Shown in pieces: positions 26,449-39,649 of a stretch of 64,000 nucleotides of DNA. The notes under the pieces are model-generated. The model saw nothing but the letters and a program-made list of their open reading frames with translations. It did not search any database and had not been told where the DNA came from. A program made the position numbers and the translations under genes. The DNA comes from Siphonodentalium dalli (taxonomy: Eukaryota > Mollusca > Scaphopoda > Gadilida > Siphonodentaliidae): NCBI GenBank assembly GCA_032622095.1, contig CP136062.1, positions 8,829,710 to 8,893,709 on the forward strand. The letters run 5' to 3'. Each line of letters starts with the position of its first letter. The stretch's first letter is position 1.

Positions 26449-27335
26449 GGGACATCCGCCTATCATTGAACCAAACCATCATCGGATGGTGAAATTTTGA
26501 GGGGGGGGGGGTCTATTTCAAATGCAATTAAACATTGTATTGTTCAAAATTAGATAAATTCCTTAAAACGTATGGTTGATATACGTGACTAGTTTTCAAA
26601 ACTTATACATATTACTTTCTATCGTGTGCGTTATGCACGCGAGTCGGTTTTTACAAATTAAATTATGATGAAAAACCATGAATTTGGGGTGTGGTCACAT
26701 TTGTGGTCATAATATCCCCATTAGTGAGTGGATGGACATGGGACATGCGACACTGTGCAGTATATATGTCTATGACAAGCCTAACATGAGACATTAGTAT
26801 CTTTTCTACTAAACTGCGCTTCCAGATTTATCAGGATTCTATTACTGGTGTTATTTCTTACCCCAAAAAAATTGTTAATTTTAAAACGGGGTATGTGGGT
26901 TAAATGACCGCTGGGGGATAATAGGATGCCCAATGACTCCTATATTTCTATTGTATCACGGTAAAGCTTTTTTTGTAAAATTGGCGCGGTTTACACGATA
27001 AAACTGCAATTTACTTTTCAATTATAGGCAAAAAATTCACATTTTTCAAATATCGTTCAGGGCAGCGAATTTAGGAACACTGATAAACAAAGACTCACTC
27101 GTTTTGTTGAGTTATTATATTTTCACGCCCTACAGACCCATTTTCAGATTATGCGAGACATTTATTAACCCTCTGTCGCCGGAACTTCAACTTTTTCCGG
27201 AGGCGAAATTTTCTGAAAATCATCCATTTTGTGCATATGGGTGGACCTTTAATGTTCAAAATAGCACGGTCGAGGTGATGGAAGTTTCTCTGAGAGAAAT
27301 TCGACTCAAACTCCTAAAAAGTACTAAAATTTAAA
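26449..27335 (+). repeat. Monomer 31, type I (tetramer position 1)
   Basis: 887 bp with G11. It has GCTGGGGGATAATAGG. Confidence 0.95.
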
Positions 27336-28220
27336 GGGACATCCGCCTATCATTGAACCAAACCATCATTGGATGGTGAAATTTTGAGGTGGGGGGTCTA
27401 TTTCAAATGCAATTAAACATTGTATTGTTCAAAATTAGATAAATTCCTTAAAACATATGGTTGATATACGTGACTAGTTTTCAAAACTTATACATATTAC
27501 TTTCTATCGTGTGCGTTATGCACGCGAGTCGGTTTTTACATATTAAATTATGATGAAAAACCATGAATTTGGGGTGTGGTCACATTTGTGGTCATAATAT
27601 CCCCATTAGTGAGTGGATGGACATGGGACATGCGACACTGTGCAGTATATATGTCTATGACAAGCCTAACATGAGACATTAGTATCTTTTCTACTAAACT
27701 GCGCTTCCAGATTTATCAGGATTCTATTACTGGTGTTATTTCTTACCCCAAAAAAATTGTTAATTTTAAAACGGGGTATGTGGGTTAAATGACCGCTGGG
27801 AGATATTAGGATGCCCAATGACTCCTATATTTCTATTGTATCACGGTAAAGCTTTTTTTGTAAAATTGGCGCGGTTTACACGATAAAACTGCAATTTACT
27901 TTTCAATTATAGGCAAAAAATTCACATTTTTCAAATATCGTTCAGGGCAGCGAATTTAGGAACACCGATAAACAAAGACTCACTCGTTTTGTTGAGTTAT
28001 TATATTTTCACGCCCTACAGACCCATTTTCAGATTATGCGAGACATTTATTAACCCTCTGTCGCCGGAACTTCAACTTTTTCCGGAGGCGAAATTTTCTG
28101 AAAATCATCCATTTTGTGCATATGGGTGGACCTTTAATGTTCAAAATAGCACGGTCGAGGTGATGGAAGTTTCTCTGAGAGAAATTCGACTCAAACTCCT
28201 AAAAAGTACTAAAATTTAAA
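27336..28220 (+). repeat. Monomer 32, type I (tetramer position 2)
   Basis: 885 bp with tract GGTGGGGGG. It has TTTTTACATATT, GATATTAGG, AAAACATATGG and a private CATCATTGGATGG in the hairpin loop. Confidence 0.95.
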
Positions 28221-29105
28221 GGGACATCCGCCTATCATTGAACCAAACCATCATCGGATGGTGAAATTTTGAGGGGGGTGGTCTATTTCAAATGCAATTA
28301 AACATTGTATTGTTCAAAATTAGATAAATTCCTTATAACGTATGGTTGATATACGTGACTAGTTTTCAAAACTTATACATATTACTTTCTATCGTGTGCG
28401 TTATGCACGCGAGTCGGTTTTTACAAATTAAATTATGATGAAAAACCATGAATTTGGGGTGTGGTCACATTTGTGGTCATAATATCCCCATTAGTGAGTG
28501 GATGGACATGGGACATGCGACACTGTGCAGTATATATGTCTATGACAAGCCTAACATGAGACATTAGTATCTTTTCTACTAAACTGCGCTTCCAGATTTA
28601 TCAGGATTCTATTACTGGTGTTATTTCTTACCCCAAAAAATTTGTTAATTTTAAAACGGGGTATGTGGGTTAAATGACCGCTGGGAGATAATAGGATGCC
28701 CAATGACTCCTATATTTCTATTGTATCACGGTAAAGCTTTTTTTGTAAAATTGGCGCGGTTTACACGATAAAACTGCAATTTACTTTTCAATTATAGGCA
28801 AAAAATTCACATTTTTCAAATATCGTTCAGGGCAGCGAATTTAGGAACACTGATAAACAAAGACTCACTCGTTTTGTTGAGTTATTATATTTTCACGCCC
28901 TACAGACCCATTTTCAGATTATGCGAGACATTTATTAACCCTCTGTCGCCGGAACTTCAACTTTTTCCGGAGGCGAAATTTTCTGAAAATCATCCATTTT
29001 GTGCATATGGGTGGACCTTTAATGTTCAAAATAGCACGGTCGAGGTGATGGAAGTTTCTCTGAGAGAAATTCGACTCAAACTCCTAAAAAGTACTAAAAT
29101 TTAAA
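28221..29105 (+). repeat. Monomer 33, type I (tetramer position 3)
   Basis: 885 bp with G6-TGG. It has CCTTATAACG and CAAAAAATTTG. Confidence 0.95.
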
Positions 29106-29943
29106 GGGACATCCGCCTATCATTGAACCAAACCATCATCGGATGGTGAAATTTTGAGGGGGGTGGTCTATTTCAAATGCAATTAAACATTGTATTGTTC
29201 AAAATTAGATAAATTCCTTATAACGTATGGTTGATATACGTGACTAGTTTTCAAAACTTATACATATTACTTTCTATCGTGTGCGTTATGCACGCGAGTC
29301 GGTTTTTACAAATTAAATTATGATGAAAAACCATGAATTTGGGGTGTGGTCACATTTGTGGTCATAATATCCCCATTAGTGAGTGGATGGACATGGGACA
29401 TGCGACACTGTGCAGTATATATGTCTATGACAAACCTAACATGAGACATAAGTATCTTTTCTACTAAACTGCGCTTCCAGATTTATCAGGATTCTATTAC
29501 TGGTGTTATTTCTTACCCCAAAACAATTGTTAATTTTAAAACGGGGTATGTGGGTTAAATGACCGCTGGGAGATAATAGGATGCCCAATGACTCCTATAT
29601 TTCTATTGTATCACGGTAAAGCTTTTTTTGTAAAATTGGCGCGGTTTACACGATAAAACTGCAATTTACTTTTCAATTATAGGTTACAAACAACTAATTA
29701 TATAGAGTTACTCTTCTTGAATTTGTGTAGGGATACTCGAGTCAGCATAAAAAAAAATTCTGGCTGCTGATTGGTTGATTATCATTGAGGGAAATATCCC
29801 TAATCGGGAACAGAAAATCATAGCCTACGTAAATATGGCGATCGTGTATGTTTAGATGTCCAGGAAGAGTCTGGTGGCGTCCAGAAGTTACGGAAGGGGT
29901 CTGGGTATTTTTATGCTGCTGATTTTTTTGCAGTAAATTTAAA
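29106..29943 (+). repeat. Monomer 34, type II, element-deletion form (tetramer position 4)
   Basis: 838 bp with G6-TGG. It contains the left element fragment. ACATAAGTAT matches unit 30, but CCTTATAACG matches position 3, a sign of conversion within the block. Confidence 0.95.
29682..29938 (+). mobile_element. Left 257 bp of the MITE-like element (unit 34)
   Basis: It has the same deletion junction and the GGGATACTCGAG allele. It is the fourth member of the second tetramer cycle. Confidence 0.9.
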
Positions 29944-30832
29944 GAGACATCCGCCTATCATTGAACCAAACCATCATCGGATGGTGAAATTTTGAGGGGG
30001 GGGGGGGGTCTATTTCAAATGCAATTAAACATTGTATTGTTCAAAATTAGATAAATTCCTTAAAACGTATGGTTGATATACGTGACTAGTTTTCAAAACT
30101 TATACATATTACTTTCTATCGTGTGCGTTATGCACGCGAGTCGGTTTTTACAAATTAAATTATGATGAAAAACCATGAATTTGGGGTGTGGTCACATTTG
30201 TGGTCATAATATCCCCATTAGTGAGTGGATGGACATGGGACATGCGACACTGTGCAGTATATATGTCTATGACAAGCCTAACATGAGACATTAGTATCTT
30301 TTCTACTAAACTGCGCTTCCAGATTTATCAGGATTCTATTACTGGTGTTATTTCTTACCCCAAAAAAATTGTTAATTTTAAAACGGGGTATGTGGGTTAA
30401 ATGACCGCTGGGGGATAATAGGATGCCCAATGACTCCTATATTTCTATTGTATCACGGTAAAGCTTTTTTTGTAAAATTGGCGCGGTTTACACGATAAAA
30501 CTGCAATTTACTTTTCAATTATAGGCAAAAAATTCACATTTTTCAAATATCGTTCAGGGCAGCGAATTTAGGAACACTGATAAACAAAGACTCACTCGTT
30601 TTGTTGAGTTATTATATTTTCACGCCCTACAGACCCATTTTCAGATTATGCGAGACATTTATTAACCCTCTGTCGCCGGAACTTCAACTTTTTCCGGAGG
30701 CGAAATTTTCTGAAAATCATCCATTTTGTGCATATGGGTGGACCTTTAATGTTCAAAATAGCACGGTCGAGGTGATGGAAGTTTCTCTGAGAGAAATTCG
30801 ACTCAAACTCCTAAAAAGTACTAAAATTTAAA
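29944..30832 (+). repeat. Monomer 35, type I (tetramer position 1)
   Basis: 889 bp with G13. It begins GAGACATCCG instead of GGGACATCCG and has GCTGGGGGATAATAGG. Confidence 0.95.
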
Positions 30833-31717
30833 GGGACATCCGCCTATCATTGAACCAAACCATCATCGGATGGTGAAATTTTGAGGTGGGGGGTCTATTT
30901 CAAATGCAATTAAACATTGTATTGTTCAAAATTAGATAAATTCCTTAAAACGTATGGTTGATATACGTGACTAGTTTTCAAAACTTATACATATTACTTT
31001 CTATCGTGTGCGTTATGCACGCGAGTCGGTTTTTACATATTAAATTATGATGAAAAACCATGAATTTGGGGTGTGGTCACATTTGTGGTCATAATATCCC
31101 CATTAGTGAGTGGATGGACATGGGACATGCGACACTGTGCAGTATATATGTCTATGACAAGCCTAACATGAGACATTAGTATCTTTTCTACTAAACTGCG
31201 CTTCCAGATTTATCAGGATTCTATTACTGGTGTTATTTCTTACCCCAAAAAAATTGTTAATTTTAAAACGGGGTATGTGGGTTAAATGACCGCTGGGAGA
31301 TATTAGGATGCCCAATGACTCCTATATTTCTATTGTATCACGGTAAAGCTTTTTTTGTAAAATTGGCGCGGTTTACACGATAAAACTGCAATTTACTTTT
31401 CAATTATAGGCAAAAAATTCACATTTTTCAAATATCGTTCAGGGCAGCGAATTTAGGAACACCGATAAACAAAGACTCACTCGTTTTGTTGAGTTATTAT
31501 ATTTTCACGCCCTACAGACCCATTTTCAGATTATGCGAGACATTTATTAACCCTCTGTCGCCGGAACTTCAACTTTTTCCGGAGGCGAAATTTTCTGAAA
31601 ATCATCCATTTTGTGCATATGGGTGGACCTTTAATGTTCAAAATAGCACGGTCGAGGTGATGGAAGTTTCTCTGAGAGAAATTCGACTCAAACTCCTAAA
31701 AAGTACTAAAATTTAAA
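30833..31717 (+). repeat. Monomer 36, type I (tetramer position 2)
   Basis: 885 bp with tract GGTGGGGGG. It has TTTTTACATATT, GATATTAGG and ACACCGATAAAC. Confidence 0.95.
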
Positions 31718-32602
31718 GGGACATCCGCCTATCATTGAACCAAACCATCATCGGATGGTGAAATTTTGAGGGGGGTGGTCTATTTCAAATGCAATTAAAC
31801 ATTGAATTGTTCAAAATTAGATAAATTCCTTATAACGTATGGTTGATATACGTGACTAGTTTTCAAAACTTATACATATTACTTTCTATCGTGTGCGTTA
31901 TGCACGCGAGTCGGTTTTTACAAATTAAATTATGATGAAAAACCATGAATTTGGGGTGTGGTCACATTTGTGGTCATAATATCCCCATTAGTGAGTGGAT
32001 GGACATGGGACATGCGACACTGTGCAGTATATATGTCTATGACAAGCCTAACATGAGACATTAGTATCTTTTCTACTAAACTGCGCTTCCAGATTTATCA
32101 GGATTCTATTACTGGTGTTATTTCTTACCCCAAAAAATTTGTTAATTTTAAAACGGGGTATGTGGGTTAAATGACCGCTGGGAGATAATAGGATGCCCAA
32201 TGACTCCTATATTTCTATTGTATCACGGTAAAGCTTTTTTTGTAAAATTGGCGCGGTTTACACGATAAAACTGCAATTTACTTTTCAATTATAGGCAAAA
32301 AATTCACATTTTTCAAATATCGTTCAGGGCAGCGAATTTAGGAACACTGATAAACAAAGACTCACTCGTTTTGTTGAGTTATTATATTTTCACGCCCTAC
32401 AGACCCATTTTCAGATTATGCGAGACATTTATTAACCCTCTGTCGCCGGAACTTCAACTTTTTCCGGAGGCGAAATTTTCTGAAAATCATCCATTTTGTG
32501 CATATGGGTGGACCTTTAATGTTCAAAATAGCACGGTCGAGGTGATGGAAGTTTCTCTGAGAGAAATTCGACTCAAACTCCTAAAAAGTACTAAAATTTA
32601 AA
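31718..32602 (+). repeat. Monomer 37, type I (tetramer position 3)
   Basis: 885 bp with G6-TGG. It has CCTTATAACG, CAAAAAATTTG and a private ACATTGAATTG. Confidence 0.95.
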
Positions 32603-33481
32603 GGGACATCCGCCTATCATTGAACCAAACCATCATCGGATTGAGGGGGGGGGGGGGGTCTATTTCAAATGCAATTAAACATTGTATTGTTCAAAATTAG
32701 ATAAATTCCTTAAAACGTATGGTTGATATACGTGACTAGTTTTCAAAACTGATACATATTACTTTCTATCGTGTGCGTTATGCACGCGAGTCGGTTTTTA
32801 CAAATTAAATTATGATGAAAAACCATGAATTTGGGGTGTGGTCACATTTGTGGTCATAATATCCCCATTAGTGAGTGGATGGACATGGGACATGCGACAC
32901 TGTGCAGTATATATGTCTATGACAAGCCTAACATGAGACATTAGTATCTTTTCTACTAAACTGCGCTTCCAGATTTATCAGGATTCTATTACTGGTGTTA
33001 TTTCTTACCCCAAAAAAATTGTTAATTTTAAAACGGGGTATGTGGGTTAAATGACCGCTGGGAGATAATAGGATGCCCAATGACTCCTATATTTCTATTG
33101 TATCACGGTAAAGCTTTTTTTGTAAAATTGGCGCGGTTTACACGATAAAACTGCAATTTACTTTTCAATTATAGGCAAAAAATTCACATTTTTCAAATAT
33201 CGTTCAGGGCAGCGAATTTAGGAACACCGATAAACAAAGACTCACTCGTTTTGTTGAGTTATTATATTTTCACGCCCTACAGACCCATTTTCAGATTATG
33301 CGAGACATTTATTAACCCTCTGTCGCCGGAACTTCAACTTTTTCCGGAGGCGAAATTTTCTGAAAATCATCCATTTTGTGCATATGGGTGGACCTTTAAT
33401 GTTCAAAATAGCACGGTCGAGGTGATGGAAGTTTCTCTGAGAGAAATTCGACTCAAACTCCTAAAAGTACTAAAATTTAAA
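32603..33481 (+). repeat. Monomer 38, type I, with a 10 bp deletion
   Basis: 879 bp with G14. CATCGGAT joins TGAGG, which removes most of the right hairpin arm and the bases after it. ACTGATACATATT is private. It has ACACCGATAAAC and the four-A end. Confidence 0.95.
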
Positions 33482-34323
33482 GGGACATCCGCCTATCATT
33501 GAACTAAACCATCATCGGATGGTGAAATTTTGAGGGGGGGGGGGGGTCTATTTCAAATGCAATTAAACATTGTATTGTTCAAAATTAGATAAATTCCTTA
33601 AAACGTATGGTTGATATACGTGACTAGTTTTCAAAACTTATACATATTACTTTATATCGTGTGCGTTATGCACGCGAGTCGGTTTTTACAAATTAAATTA
33701 TGATGAAAAACCATGAATTTGGGGTGTGGTCACATTTGTGGTCATAATATCCCCATTAGTGAGTGGATGGACATGGGACATGCGACACTGTGCAGTATAT
33801 ATGTCTATGACAAACCTAACATGAGACATTAGTATCTTTTCTACTAAACTGCGCTTCCAGATTTATCAGGATTCTATTACTGGTGTTATTTCTTACCCCA
33901 AAACAATTGTTAATTTTAAAACGGGGTATGTGGGTTAAATGACCGCTGGGAGATAATAGGATGCCCAATGACTCCTATATTTCTATTGTATCACGGTAAA
34001 GCTTTTTTTGTAAAATTGGCGCGGTTTACACGATAAAACTGCAATTTACTTTTCAATTATAGGTTACAAACAACTAATTATATAGAGTTACTCTTCTTGA
34101 ATTTGTGTAGGGAAACTCGAGTCAGCATAAAAAAAAATTCTGGCTGCTGATTGGTTGATTATCATTGAGGGAAATATCCCTAATCGGGAACAGAAAATCA
34201 TAGCCTACGTAAATATGGCGATCGTGTATGTTTAGATGTCCAGGAAGAGTCTGGTGGCGTCCAGAAGTTACGGAAGGGGTCTGGGTATTTTTATGTTGCT
34301 GATTTTTTTGCAGTAAATTTAAA
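33482..34323 (+). repeat. Monomer 39, type II, element-deletion form
   Basis: 842 bp with G13. It contains the left element fragment and has GAACTAAACC and CTTTATATCG. Confidence 0.95.
34062..34318 (+). mobile_element. Left 257 bp of the MITE-like element (unit 39)
   Basis: It has the same deletion junction and the GGGAAACTCGAG allele, with a private TATGTTGCTG variant. It sits in the GAACTAAACC haplotype. Confidence 0.9.
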
Positions 34324-35210
34324 GGGACATCCGCCTATCATTGAACCAAACCATCATCGGATGGTGAAATTTTGAGGGGGGGGGGGGTCTATTTCAAATG
34401 CAATTAAACATTGTATTGTTCAAAATTAGATAAATTCCTTAAAACGTATGGTTGATATACGTGACTAGTTTTCAAAACTTATACATATTACTTTCTATCG
34501 TGTGCGTTATGCACGCGAGTCGGTTTTTACAAATTAAATTATGATGAAAAACCATGAATTTGGGGTGTGGTCACATTTGTGGTCATAATATCCCCATTAG
34601 TGAGTGGATGGACATGGGACATGCGACACTGTGCAGTATATATGTCTATGACAAGCCTAACATGAGACATTAGTATCTTTTCTACTAAACTGCGCTTCCA
34701 GATTTATCAGGATTCTATTACTGGTGTTATTTCTTACCCCAAAAAAATTGTTAATTTTAAAACGGGGTATGTGGGTTAAATGACCGCTGGGAGATAATAG
34801 GATGCCCAATGACTCCTATATTTCTATTGTATCACGGTAAAGCTTTTTTTGTAAAATTGGCGCGGTTTACACGATAAAACTGCAATTTACTTTTCAATTA
34901 TAGGCAAAAAATTCACATTTTTCAAATATCGTTCAGGGCAGCGAATTTAGGAACACTGATAAACAAAGACTCACTCGTTTTGTTGAGTTATTATATTTTC
35001 ACGCCCTACAGACCCATTTTCAGATTATGCGAGACATTTATTAACCCTCTGTCGCCGGAACTTCAACTTTTTCCGGAGGCGAAATTTTCTGAAAATCATC
35101 CATTTTGTGCATATGGGTGGACCTTTAATGTTCAAAATAGCACGGTCGAGGTGATGGAAGTTTCTCTGAGAGAAATTCGACTCAAACTCCTAAAAGTACT
35201 AAAATTTAAA
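34324..35210 (+). repeat. Monomer 40, type I
   Basis: 887 bp with G12 and the four-A end. Confidence 0.95.
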
Positions 35211-36095
35211 GGGACATCCGCCTATCATTGAACCAAACCATCATCGGATGGTGAAATTTTGAGGGGGGTGGTCTATTTCAAATGCAATTAAACATTGTAT
35301 TGTTCAAAATTAGATAAATTCCTTAAAACGTATGGTTGATATACGTGACTAGTTTTCAAAACTTATACATATTACTTTCTATCGTGTGCGTTATGCACGC
35401 GAGTCGGTTTTTACAAATTAAATTATGATGAAAAACCATGAATTTGGGGTGTGGTCACATTTGTGGTCATAATATCCCCATTAGTGAGTGGATGGACATG
35501 GGACATGCGACACTGTGCAGTATATATGTCTATGACAAATCTAACATGAGACATTAGTATTTTTTCTACTAAACTCCGCTTCCAGATTTATCAGGATTCT
35601 ATTACTGGTGTTATTTCTTACCCCAAAACAATTGTTAATTTTAAAACGGGGTAAGTGGGTTAAATGACCGCTGGGAGATAATAGGATGCCCAATGACTCC
35701 TATATTTCTATTGTATCACGGTAAAGCTTTTTTTGTAAAATTGGCGCGGTTTACACGATAAAACTGCAATTTACTTTTCAATTATAGGCAAAAAATTCAC
35801 ATTTTTCAAATATCGTTCAGGGCAGCGAATTTAGGAACACTGATAAACAAAGACTCACTCGTTTTGTTGAGTTATTATATTTTCACGCCCTACAGACCCA
35901 TTTTCAGATTATGCGAGACATTTATTAACCCTCTGTCGCCGGAACTTCAACTTTTTCCGGAGGCGAAATTTTCTGAAAATCATCCATTTTGTGCATATGG
36001 GTGGACCTTTAATGTTCAAAATAGCACGGTCGAGGTGATGGAAGTTTCTCTGAGAGAAATTCGACTCAAACTCCTAAAAAGTACTAAAATTTAAA
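35211..36095 (+). repeat. Monomer 41, type II
   Basis: 885 bp with G6-TGG. It has AACTCCGC and GGGGTAAGTGGG as in units 46 and 48, but GAGACATTT. ACAAATCTAAC is private. Confidence 0.95.
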
Positions 36096-36986
36096 GGGAC
36101 ATCCGCCTATCATTGAACCAAACCATCATCGGATGGTGAAATTTTAAGGGGGGGGGGGGGGGTCTATTTCAAATGCAATTAAACATTGTATTGTTCAAAA
36201 TTAGATAAATTCCTTAAAACGTATGGTTGATATACGTGACTAGTTTTCAAAACTTATACATATTACTTTCTATCGTGTGCGTTATGCACGCGAGTCGGTT
36301 TTTACAAATTAAATTATGATGAAAAACCATGAATTTGGGGTGTGGTCACATTTGTGGTCATAATATCCCCATTAGTGAGTGGATGGACATGGGACATGCG
36401 ACACTGTGCAGTATATATGTCTATGACAAGCCTAACATGAGACATTAGTATCTTTTCTACTAAACTGCGCTTCCAGATTTATCAGGATTCTATTACTGGT
36501 GTTATTTCTTACCCCAAAAAAATTGTTAATTTTAAAACGGGGTATGTGGGTTAAATGACCGCTGGGAGATAATAGGATGCCCAATGACTCCTATATTTCT
36601 ATTGTATCACGGTAAAGCTTTTTTTGTAAAATTGGCGCGGTTTACACGATAAAACTGCAATTTACTTTTCAATTATAGGCAAAAAATTCACATTTTTCAA
36701 ATATCGTTCAGGGCAGCGAATTTAGGAACACTGATAAACAAAGACTCACTCGTTTTGTTGAGTTATTATATTTTCACGCCCTACAGACCCATTTTCAGAT
36801 TATGCGAGACATTTATTAACCCTCTGTCGCCGGAACTTCAACTTTTTCCGGAGGCGAAATTTTCTGAAAATCATCCATTTTGTGCATATGGGTGGACCTT
36901 TAATGTTCAAAATAGCACGGTCGAGGTGATGGAAGTTTCTCTGAGAGAAATTCGACTCAAACTCCTAAAAAGTACTAAAATTTAAA
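36096..36986 (+). repeat. Monomer 42, type I
   Basis: 891 bp with G15. The tract is preceded by TTTTAA instead of TTTTGA. Confidence 0.95.
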
Positions 36987-37874
36987 GGGACATCCGCCTA
37001 TCATTGAACCAAACCATCATCGGATGGTGAAATTTTGAGGGGGGGGGGGGTCTATTTCAAATGCAATTAAACATTGTATTGTTCAAAATTAGATAAATTC
37101 CTTAAAACGTATGGTTGATATACGTGACTAGTTTTCAAAACTTATACATATTACTTTCTATCGTGTGCGTTATGCACGCGAGTCGGTTTTTACAAATTAA
37201 ATTATGATGAAAAACCATGAATTTGGGGTGTGGTCACATTTGTGGTCATAATATCCCCATTAGTGAGTGGATGGACATGGGACATGCGACAATGTGCAGT
37301 ATATATGTCTATGACAAACCTAACATGAGACATTAGTATCTTTTCTACTAAACTGCGCTTCCAGATTTATCAGGATTCTATTACTGGTGTTATTTCTTAC
37401 CCCAAAACAATTGTTAATTTTAAAACGGGGTATGTGGGTTAAATGACCGCTGGGAGATAATAGGATGCCCAATGACTCCTATATTTCTATTGTATCACGG
37501 TAAAGCTTTTTTTGTAAAATTGGCGCGGTTTACACGATAAAACTGCAATTTACTTTTCAATTATAGGCAAAAAATTCACATTTTTCAAATATCGTTCAGG
37601 GCAGCGAATTTAGGAACACTGATAAACAAAGACTCACTCGTTTTGTTGAGTTATTATATTTTCACGCCCTACAGACCCATTTTCAGATTATGCGAGACAT
37701 TTATTAACCCTCTGTCGCCGGAACTTCAACTTTTTCCGGAGGCGAAATTTTCTGAAAATCATCCATTTTGTGCATATGGGTGGACCTTTAATGTTCAAAA
37801 TAGCACGGTCGAGGTGATGGAAGTTTCTCTGAGAGAAATTCGACTCAAACTCCTAAAAAGTACTAAAATTTAAA
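36987..37874 (+). repeat. Monomer 43, type II
   Basis: 888 bp with G12. CGACAATGTG is private. Confidence 0.95.
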
Positions 37875-38762
37875 GGGACATCCGCCTATCATTGAACCAA
37901 ACCATCATCGGATGGTGAAATTTTGAGGGGGGGGGGGGTCTATTTCAAATGCAATTAAACATTGTATTGTTCAAAATTAGATAAATTCCTTAAAACGTAT
38001 GGTTGATATACGTGACTAGTTTTCAAAACTTATACATATTACTTTCTATCGTGTGCGTTATGCACGCGAGTCGGTTTTTACAAATTAAATTATGATGAAA
38101 AACCATGAATTTGGGGTGTGGTCACATTTGTGGTCATAATATCCCCATTAGTGAGTGGATGGACATGGGACATGCGACACTGTGCAGTATATATGTCTAT
38201 GACAAGCCTAACATGAGACATTAGTATCTTTTCTACTAAACTGCGCTTCCAGATTTATCAGGATTCTATTACTGGTGTTATTTCTTACCCCAAAAAAATT
38301 GTTAATTTTAAAACGGGGTATGTGGGTTAAATGACCGCTGGGAGATAATAGGATGCCCAATGACTCCTATATTTCTATTGTATCACGGTAAAGCTTTTTT
38401 TGTAAAATTGGCGCGGTTTACACGATAAAACTGCAATTTACTTTTCAATTATAGGCAAAAAATTCACATTTTTCAAATATCGTTCAGGGCAGCGAATTTA
38501 GGAACACTGATAAACAAAGACTCACTCGTTTTGTTGAGTTATTATATTTTCACGCCCTACAGACCCATTTTCAGATTATGCGAGACATTTATTAACCCTC
38601 TGTCGCCGGAACTTCAACTTTTTCCGGAGGCGAAATTTTCTGAAAATCATCCATTTTGTGCATATGGGTGGACCTTTAATGTTCAAAATAGCACGGTCGA
38701 GGTGATGGAAGTTTCTCTGAGAGAAATTCGACTCAAACTCCTAAAAAGTACTAAAATTTAAA
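37875..38762 (+). repeat. Monomer 44, type I
   Basis: 888 bp with G12. It has no notable private variant. Confidence 0.95.
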
Positions 38763-39649
38763 GGGACATCCGCCTATCATTGAACCAAACCATCATCGGA
38801 TGGTGAAATTTTGAGGGGGGGGGGGGTCTATTTCAAATGCAATTAAACATTGTATTGTTCAAAATTAGATAAATTCCTTAAAACGTATGGTTGATATACG
38901 TGACTAGTTTTCAAAACTTATACATATTACTTTCTATCGTGTGCGTTATGCACGCGAGTCGGTTTTTACAAATTAAATTATGATGAAAAACCATGAATTT
39001 GGGGTGTGGTCACATTTGTGGTCATAATATCCCCATTAGTGAGTGGATGGACATGGGACATGCGACACTGTGCAGTATATATGTCTATGACAAGCCTAAC
39101 ATGAGACATTAGTATCTTTTCTACTAAACTGCGCTTCCAGATTTATCAGGATTCTATTACTGGTGTTATTTCTTACCCCAAAAAAATTGTTAATTTTAAA
39201 ACGGGGTATGTGGGTTAAATGACCGCTGGGAGATAATAGGATGCCCAATGACTCCTATATTTCTATTGTATCACGGTAAAGCTTTTTTTGTAAAATTGGC
39301 GCGGTTTACACGATAAAACTGCAATTTACTTTTCAATTATAGGCAAAAAATTCACATTTTTCAAATATCGTTCAGGGCAGCGAATTTAGGAACACTGATA
39401 AACAAAGACTCACTCGTTTTGTTGAGTTATTATATTTTCACGCCCTACAGACCCATTTTCAGATTATGCGAGACATTTATTAACCCTCTGTCGCCGGAAC
39501 TTCAACTTTTTCCGGAGGCGAAATTTTCTGAAAATCATCCATTTTGTGCATATGGGTGGACCTTTAATGTTCAAAATAGCACGGTCGAGGTGATGGAAGT
39601 TTCTCTGAGAGAAATTCGACTCAAATTCCTAAAAGTACTAAAATTTAAA
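38763..39649 (+). repeat. Monomer 45, type I
   Basis: 887 bp with G12. It has CTCAAATTCC and the four-A end. Confidence 0.95.

Larger units (their letters stand above)
22952..32602 (+). repeat. Tetrameric higher-order repeat, nearly three cycles (units 27-37)
   Basis: Units 27, 31 and 35 share GCTGGGGGATAATAGG. Units 28, 32 and 36 share GAGGTGGGGGGTC, TTTTTACATATT and GATATTAGG. Units 29, 33 and 37 share CCTTATAACG and CAAAAAATTTG. Units 30 and 34 are element-deletion units sharing ACATAAGTAT. Cycle lengths are 3497 and 3495 bp. The third cycle breaks at unit 38, a different monomer with a 10 bp deletion. Confidence 0.9.
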
